DNA of 64,000 nucleotides. Origin: Tachypleus tridentatus. Lineage: Eukaryota > Arthropoda > Merostomata > Xiphosura > Limulidae. The translations under genes and the position numbers were made by a program. Positions 58,071 through 64,000 of this stretch are shown one piece after another. The stretch lies in NCBI RefSeq assembly GCF_004210375.1, contig NC_134837.1, forward strand, positions 164,093,310 to 164,157,309, given 5' to 3'. Numbering within the stretch: the first letter of the stretch is position 1; each line of letters begins with the position of its first letter. The notes below the pieces were generated by a model, which worked only from the letters and a program-made list of their open reading frames with translations, made no database searches and had not been told where the DNA came from.

Positions 58071-58463
58071 CATAAAATAATTCTAATTTACAGTTATCGA
58101 ATCTTATGAACTTGAGAAGCTAGCTTAATTCTGATGAGACTCTCGACCTGGTTTTTTAAACAAGATTATTTTCTAGCCTAGTCTTTACTAGAGAAACTAG
58201 TTGGAAACTCAGTATGGCGGGTTGCCAGGTGAATTAAATTTTATCGATAACGAGTAACAAGCAGAGAATGAATTAACATTACTGTAATGTTTTTTAAATA
58301 AGTAGCCGTCACAATTCTCGTGGTTCGAGATTAAAACCTGTCCCAATTTCTTTCGAAATTGGGTATTGCCATCTTGAGACTACGAACACCATACTACTCG
58401 TTTTGTGATTGGATACTTGATATCATGTGAAAATGTAAATCTTACACGTACGTGTGACTATAC
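58071..58463. other. unannotated DNA
   Basis: Contains the small palindrome CCAATTTC-TTTC-GAAATTGG (58344-58363). No gene seen. Confidence 0.45.
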
Positions 58464-58472
58464 TTCTACACT

Positions 58473-58592
58473 ACCGCCTCCCGCTAGTACAGCGGTATGT
58501 CTCCGAATTTACAACGCTAAAATCAGCGGTTCGATTCCCCTCGGTGGGCTCAGCAGATAGCCCCAGGTGGCTTTGCTATACGAAAACACACA
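58473..58592 (+). mobile_element. SINE family C, full length, with target-site duplication
   Basis: CCGCTAGTACAGCGGTATG head, B box GGTTCGATTCCCC, tail AGCAGATAGCCCCAGGTGGC-TTTGCT. Flanks TTCTACACT at 58464-58472 and 58593-58601. Confidence 0.92.
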
Positions 58593-58601
58593 TTCTACAC
58601 T

Positions 58602-59182
58602 GCTTTACGATCTTATTAGTAGATTGAACAGTCACAAAAAATTCGATGATTTTTTAAACTTAATAGTTTTTATTAAACGATCATGTCTTCTTTATGTTCC
58701 TAAATTAGTTGTTATAGGGATAGAGATTAAAAAATAATAATTTGAAAACTTGCAGTCCTGAGGGATATTTCTTTGTGTTCTGAATGAGTCAGTATTTCTG
58801 TGTGGAAGAGTTTTAACATGGCTTTTCCACCAGTAATCTGCTGTTTATTCAACTTTAGCTCATACAGTGTTTAATGTGTAACTCTAAACCAATACTTTTG
58901 GCTGTATTATGAAAGTATTTCAATATTTAGAACAATAAATTGTTATACATTTTCAGGTGCACATTATTTGCGTAATTATTGTTCTTTATGGCTAGAAAAT
59001 CTATTGCTTAGAAATTACTCTTTCGTTGCTTACTGCTACCCAAAATAAACAAATAGTTTAGTTTTGAATCACGTGCAATTGTATCTTATTGTATTCTGTA
59101 TAATATAAACGTACTGTCCTCTATATTGCTTGTGGTGGCATTTTATATACATTCAGTCTGCGTTTTTCAGTATTAGTTCCAC
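58602..59182. other. unannotated AT-rich DNA
   Basis: Nothing recognised. Confidence 0.4.
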
Positions 59183-59194
59183 AATACGTTATGT

Positions 59195-59468
59195 TTTGTT
59201 TGTTTGTTTAATTTCGCGAAAGCTACATGAGGGCTATCTGCGCTAGCCGTCCCTAATTTAGCAGTGTAAGACTAGAGTGAAGGCAGCTAATCATCAACAC
59301 CCACCGCTAACTCTTGGGCTACTATTTTACCAACGAATAGTGGGATTGAACGTCACATTATAACGCCCCCACGGTTGAAAGGGCGAGTATGTTTGGTGTG
59401 ACGGAGATTCGAACCCGCGACCCTCAGATTACGAGTCGAGTGCCTTGACCCTCTGGCCATGCCGGGCC
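59195..59468 (-). mobile_element. SINE family A, full length, with perfect target-site duplication
   Basis: Minus-strand copy with complete head (ends GGCCATGCCGGGCC), body and tail. Identical AATACGTTATGT at 59183-59194 and 59469-59480 is a 12-bp target-site duplication. Confidence 0.95.
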
Positions 59469-59480
59469 AATACGTTATGT

Positions 59481-60254
59481 ATTAATACATATATAATACT
59501 CTTTTTATATGTATACATATATATAACACGTACAGCTATTCTCTTCATATATCTTGTACGAAATATTTACTGCATTTTGGGTTGTTTACTACGTACTAAT
59601 TTACTAATTACATTTTTTTGTGTTATTTACTTACTATACTTTATACCATATACAAAATGTTTGTGTTATTTAATTAATACCATTAATTAACTTTACATTA
59701 TTCATTTATTTATTTTTAGAAGTATTTCATGATTTCGTAACTTTTTTTGCGCAACGAAACCCGTGTTTTGTAATGTTTCTATCACTTACATTGTTTATGT
59801 TGACGAGCAGGATACAAATATGCTACAGAAGAGAAAATCAGCTTTAATAGCGCTTTTACTCTATATCAACTACAGCTTTCCTAAAAACTTGTATTTTAAC
59901 AGCCATAATCTTTGGTCTGTTTTGATGTTTGATGTTTGGACATCAACATGTATGCTACATAACGTTTCCTTTCCAAATATCTATAAGCTGTGTCTATACG
60001 TTGTAAGTAACTATTTAAATAAAAAATTTGTTAGTGCGTAGCCTGAATTAGGTTATGATTAAATCCTTTTTTCAAACCGTTACTCCTAATTAAAAGAAAT
60101 AACATATAAGTAGTACAATGTCTAGTACTTTCAACTGCTTTAAACTGGTGGTTAAGCTAAAGTGTGAAGTCTATACTTCCTAGATTTTTTCCATTTAAAA
60201 TAGAACAACAAAAAACAAAACTATACATAGATATTGCTTAATATTTCTACCGTG
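59481..60254. other. unannotated AT-rich DNA
   Basis: Short (AT)n at about 59507-59525. A frame at 59763-60041 has no recognised domain. Confidence 0.4.
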
Positions 60255-60385
60255 CTACCCCCACTGGCTTAGCGGTTACTCTGAGAGTTTATAATGTTAA
60301 TAATCGGGTTTTGATACTCCTAGCGGCCAGAACACAAAGCCCATCTTATCGCTTTATACCTAACAATAAATAACTAAACAAACCC
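60255..60385 (+). mobile_element. SINE family B, decayed
   Basis: GCTACCCCCACTGGCTTAGCGG head, TTTATAATGTTAATAATCGG, B box TTTTGATACTCC, CAGAACACAAAGCCCATC-type tail. Confidence 0.68.
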
Positions 60386-60689
60386 GTTATCCACCATGTA
60401 TGTAATAAACACAATTCTACAAGGAATTTTCGACATTCTTTGTGATCAAAACATGTCTACATACTTCTAGCGAATAATTACTTGTAAAAACTGATGGTCG
60501 AGTGGAGAGTTACACTTGAGAAAGCTGTATTAACATATCTTACAAATAGCAAACAAGTAAGGATCCCTTGTAAAAATGTGATATTTTCAAGAAGAATGAA
60601 CTTGTGTATCTAAATGGATTAATAATAAAACACAAGTGTTCTTGGCTTCTTCGACCCTACTGATTCAGCTGATGATTGCACTGGTCAAT

Positions 60690-61074
60690 AACCTTCTAAA
60701 ATAGATTACATTTATAACCTTGTAAGATTATACTAATAACCTTGTAAAATAGATTACATTTATAACCTTGATAGATTATACTAATAACCTTGTAAAATAG
60801 ATTACCCTAATAACCTTATAAAATAGATTACCCTAATAACCTTGTAAAATAGATTACCCTAATAATGTTGTAAAATAGATTACCCTAATAATGTTGTAAA
60901 ATAGATTACTCTAAATAACCTTGTAAAAATATATTACCCTAATAACCTTGCAAAATAGATTACACTAATAACCTTGCAAAATAGATTACAGTAATAGCCT
61001 TGTAAAATAGATTACAGTAATAGCCTTGTAAAATAGATTACAGTAATAGCCTTGTAAAATAGATTACCCTAATA
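60690..61074. repeat. 26-bp tandem repeat, about 15 copies
   Basis: Unit CTAATAACCTTGTAAAATAG followed by ATTACC. Variants cluster: early units have ACATTTATAACC, the middle has TAATGTTG, and the last three are GTAATAGCCTTG. Such clustering shows growth by local duplication of neighbouring units. Confidence 0.95.
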
Positions 61075-62455
61075 CAATAACACAACAACCAAAAACAGAG
61101 CCAAAGATTGATTTCAAAAACGTTATATACATTTAAGTATATATACATTATATACAATGTCTTTAAATGCACTCAGCTTTTACAACCAAGAAAGAAAAGT
61201 TATTGAAAACAGAATTTCATCTTCAATGCATAAAAAACCGGTACTGTAGTTTACATTTCAGATGTAGTTTCTGAAAACTTTCAACCATGTAAAATGATGC
61301 CCATAAATTCTTTATAAAACTGAATACATGATATTGTCGTAAGCTTCAGAAGATAAGCATTTTCAAAGCATAAGAAAATAAATATTAAAAATATTTCTAT
61401 CAGTTTCCCAAAAGAAATTTTGAATTAAAAAAAAAACACGTTTTCATTGTATGTAATTATAGGTTATTGATAAAGTAAAAACATGAAATTTCGTTAAGAA
61501 CGTTTTGCAGAATCTATAAAGACAGGTATCACAGAAATTTATAAAGACCTTACGTTTTAATAGCGAAAACTTTGTAACTGTTATCCGTAAGGTCACTCAC
61601 CATACAGAGAGTCTCAAAAGTTAGTTACCATTGTAACACTGAAGACATGCTTTTCTTGTTTCTTTCAATGTTTTTAGACAATAGCACTAAATGTTTATAC
61701 ACGTGTGGAAGTGACCTGGTTTGATTGGCATCAATATCATATCAAATTTGACATTTTTAGCATGTTTTGTAAACATATAAAACATTCAATCTATGATAAC
61801 CGACGTTTAGGACAAACGAACACTATAATTAGCGCTTCCTTGCTGTCTGCAACTTTCCCGGAGACGTTAGTTGGGGGTAATAAGGTATAGTCTTTGTACC
61901 GTCAACGGTCACCTTCTCTTAGTACCCAAGTGCTTCTAGTTGTGCGTCTTAAGTAGTAGCCGGCTTCTAAATGAGGCATTCAGATCTACGAAATCAAGTG
62001 AGAGAATCCTTCTTTTTGACACATACAAAATGTTAGCTGTCATATCAAAAGCAAAATGAGTGATCTAACACGTCTAGTGGAACGATTTGAAATTTGAAAT
62101 TTATGGAAAGAAGCGAATCCTCATGAATAATTATTAGTACCAGTTTAAAAGCAATTTACGCTTGTATAGTATACTTTGGTAAGCTGTATCAAATATTTCG
62201 TGGTATTACACTACTACATCCATACTTTTAAACAGGTATAATTTCAATACACTTCTTTTCGAGACCGAATTTAGATGCATCTGGTTGGCCATGATAGTCA
62301 GTGTTAAAGGTATGCATAATGTCCTATTTTTCTTCACGTAATGTTTCAAATTACATTATTTTGTGCGTGTTGGAGAAAAACAATCCTAATTAAAATACGT
62401 AACTCTTCGCTGTTTATCTTATGCACAATAAATTATTATGATATATCGTATAATC
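61075..62455. other. unannotated AT-rich DNA
   Basis: About 1.4 kb without recognised features. Confidence 0.4.
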
Positions 62456-62491
62456 TATATATGTGCATATATGTATATATATATATATATC
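62456..62491. repeat. AT-rich microsatellite
   Basis: TATATATGTGCATATATG followed by TATATATATATATAT. Confidence 0.85.
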
Positions 62492-62917
62492 ATATTGGTT
62501 AGTAGAGATAAAAAATGGATTAACTAAGAATATACTTTTATTTGACACTTTACAGAACAATAAGCACCTTAAACCAAACCAAAATACTACGAAAATTTTG
62601 TTTTAGCCTTTTACATACGGCTACAAAAGCAGAATTGTTTGAGAGAGCAATTTTCCTACTCCCTACCGGTATTAATACAATGTCTTAAATCTAGCGATAT
62701 AAATCATCACTATTTATTATTCAAACATACACAAACAGTTATATTTAAATATGCTTACTAAAATGCATATGTCATGATTTTATTATTTTTTGGAAAAAAT
62801 AATTTTCTAAAGTCTCCTTATGAAAAAAATGGTATTAAAATATAAAATCTGGTAACCACACAAATAGTTGTAGATACGAAATAATTTTTGCGTAACATTT
62901 TGACTTAACAATCATAA
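62492..62917. other. unannotated AT-rich DNA
   Basis: Nothing recognised. Confidence 0.4.
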
Positions 62918-63032
62918 AGCTTAAGCGATAAGATTGAGAGTTTACAACGCTAAAAATTCGAATTTCAAGACCCGCCGAAATCAAAGGACAAATATCCCAT
63001 TGGGTAGATTTCCATTTAACAACAAACAAGTT
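62918..63032 (+). mobile_element. SINE family B, degenerate
   Basis: TTAAGCGATAAGATTGAGAG, TTTACAACGCTAAAAATTCG, B box TTTCAAGACCCG, ATATCCCATTGGGTAG and TTAACAACAAACAAG keep the B order with many changes. Confidence 0.65.
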
Positions 63033-64000
63033 AATTAACTAAAATAATTACAACTTGCAATACCACAACAGCAGCTGGAATGCTAACATCACCAGATTAG
63101 TTACTAGTTACCTCCCACAGTGAATTTTGTTTTGTTTGTGTTTACGATCAACCTTCCCACAGTTAGCTACAGACAATGAAAGGTGAGAAGAACGTGGAAC
63201 ATTGATGACTTGGTCATCCTACACGTGCTGTTTTTCTTTATATCTGTAAGGTAGGCAAAGGAGCCTTTTGACTGCGTAAAAAAGACCTTGAATTTTACTG
63301 TATTTTACTATTTCATACGTATTATTATTTGTGGATACAAAAACCTAGAATCATTGTACACAAGACCAACGTTTATTAACTTTTTCAGTGGTGTCTGATA
63401 CAATTTCTGGTCTTTTCATCAGGTTGCTGGTTGGTGTTTCTTTTTATCTTCGCCAGACTCCAAAATGTTCTTCAGTTCCTAGTCATTTAACTCAGTAAAC
63501 GTTGTTCTCTGCTTTATTAAGAAAAGTGTTAATACCTGTACCAGCCGTCCTGAGATACATTTTTACTTCAAGTGGGTTTCTCGTTATCATTAATTACTTC
63601 AGTAGAAGTTTGTTTGCAACGACAACCAATGAACCAATAAATCTACTTATAAAACGTTTTAGTTTGATTGAAAATAATCGTTACTTTGTCATGGTTAACG
63701 TTATTCTAACAAGTGATTATAAATTAAATTTAGTACCTGTAACATACTCTAAATTTTACAGTTTCATATCCTAAACAGAAGATCGTTTGTGAACTGAGAT
63801 GAATATTGTTTGATTAAATGTTCCATTCACCCTAAACCTTGCAACTAAAATTGCTATAACGTGAAATTACTTATTCCATTCTTTTGCTTAAAGAATACAC
63901 AATGATTCACAAAGAAATGAAAAACGTATTAAAATATATACGTGTATAATGTCCTCGATATATTATGGATTAATTGTGCAAGAGATTACAACTGGTTCGC
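63033..64000. other. unannotated AT-rich DNA to window end
   Basis: A frame at 63502-63774 (90 codons) has no recognised family or splice context. No gene is called. Confidence 0.4.

Overview
This window is AT-rich, intron- or intergenic-like nuclear DNA from a repeat-laden animal genome. No stretch could be supported as an exon of a host gene. The open frames are short (about 105 codons or fewer, apart from frames inside a decayed LINE), and both strands are littered with stops. The commonest feature is a set of tRNA-derived SINEs whose consensus I associate from memory with chelicerate, most likely horseshoe crab (Limulus/Tachypleus type), genomes. That assignment is recollection and inference, not a search result.

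Layout. 0-13.5 kb: scattered SINEs of families I call A (tRNA-Thr-like head, about 270 bp), B (about 120 bp), C (about 120 bp, CA-rich tail) and D (tRNA-His-like head on an A-like body), plus a decayed Tc1/mariner transposase near 8.6 kb. 13.54-18.17 kb: one complete but dead LINE of the I/Nimb type (RNase H-bearing) with a perfect 10-bp target-site duplication, an ORF1 with RRM-like and zinc-knuckle remains, and an ORF2 with endonuclease, RT, RNase H and C-terminal zinc remains. 18.9-25.4 kb: a heavily decayed Ty3/Gypsy LTR retrotransposon (gag knuckle, protease, RT, RNase H, integrase, GPY/F) interrupted by a CR1-like LINE fragment and three A SINEs. 25.4-64 kb: SINEs and several mini- and microsatellites in otherwise featureless DNA, with a possible RTE-like LINE tail near 45.2 kb, a possible DNA-transposon remnant near 57 kb, and one more GC-rich island at 55.27-55.44 kb that could be regulatory.

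How the parts fit. The LINE's 3' end forms a hairpin (18120-18147) whose sequence and shape match the 3' tails of SINE families A and B, less clearly C. Between A and B, and between two A subfamilies, outer-stem bases differ in a pairing-preserving way (GCGCA/TGCGC versus GCACA/TGTGC). This suggests that the SINEs are non-autonomous partners of this LINE lineage and are recognised through that tail. A 51-bp tail-only SINE insertion with an 11-bp target-site duplication (43779-43829) fits the idea.
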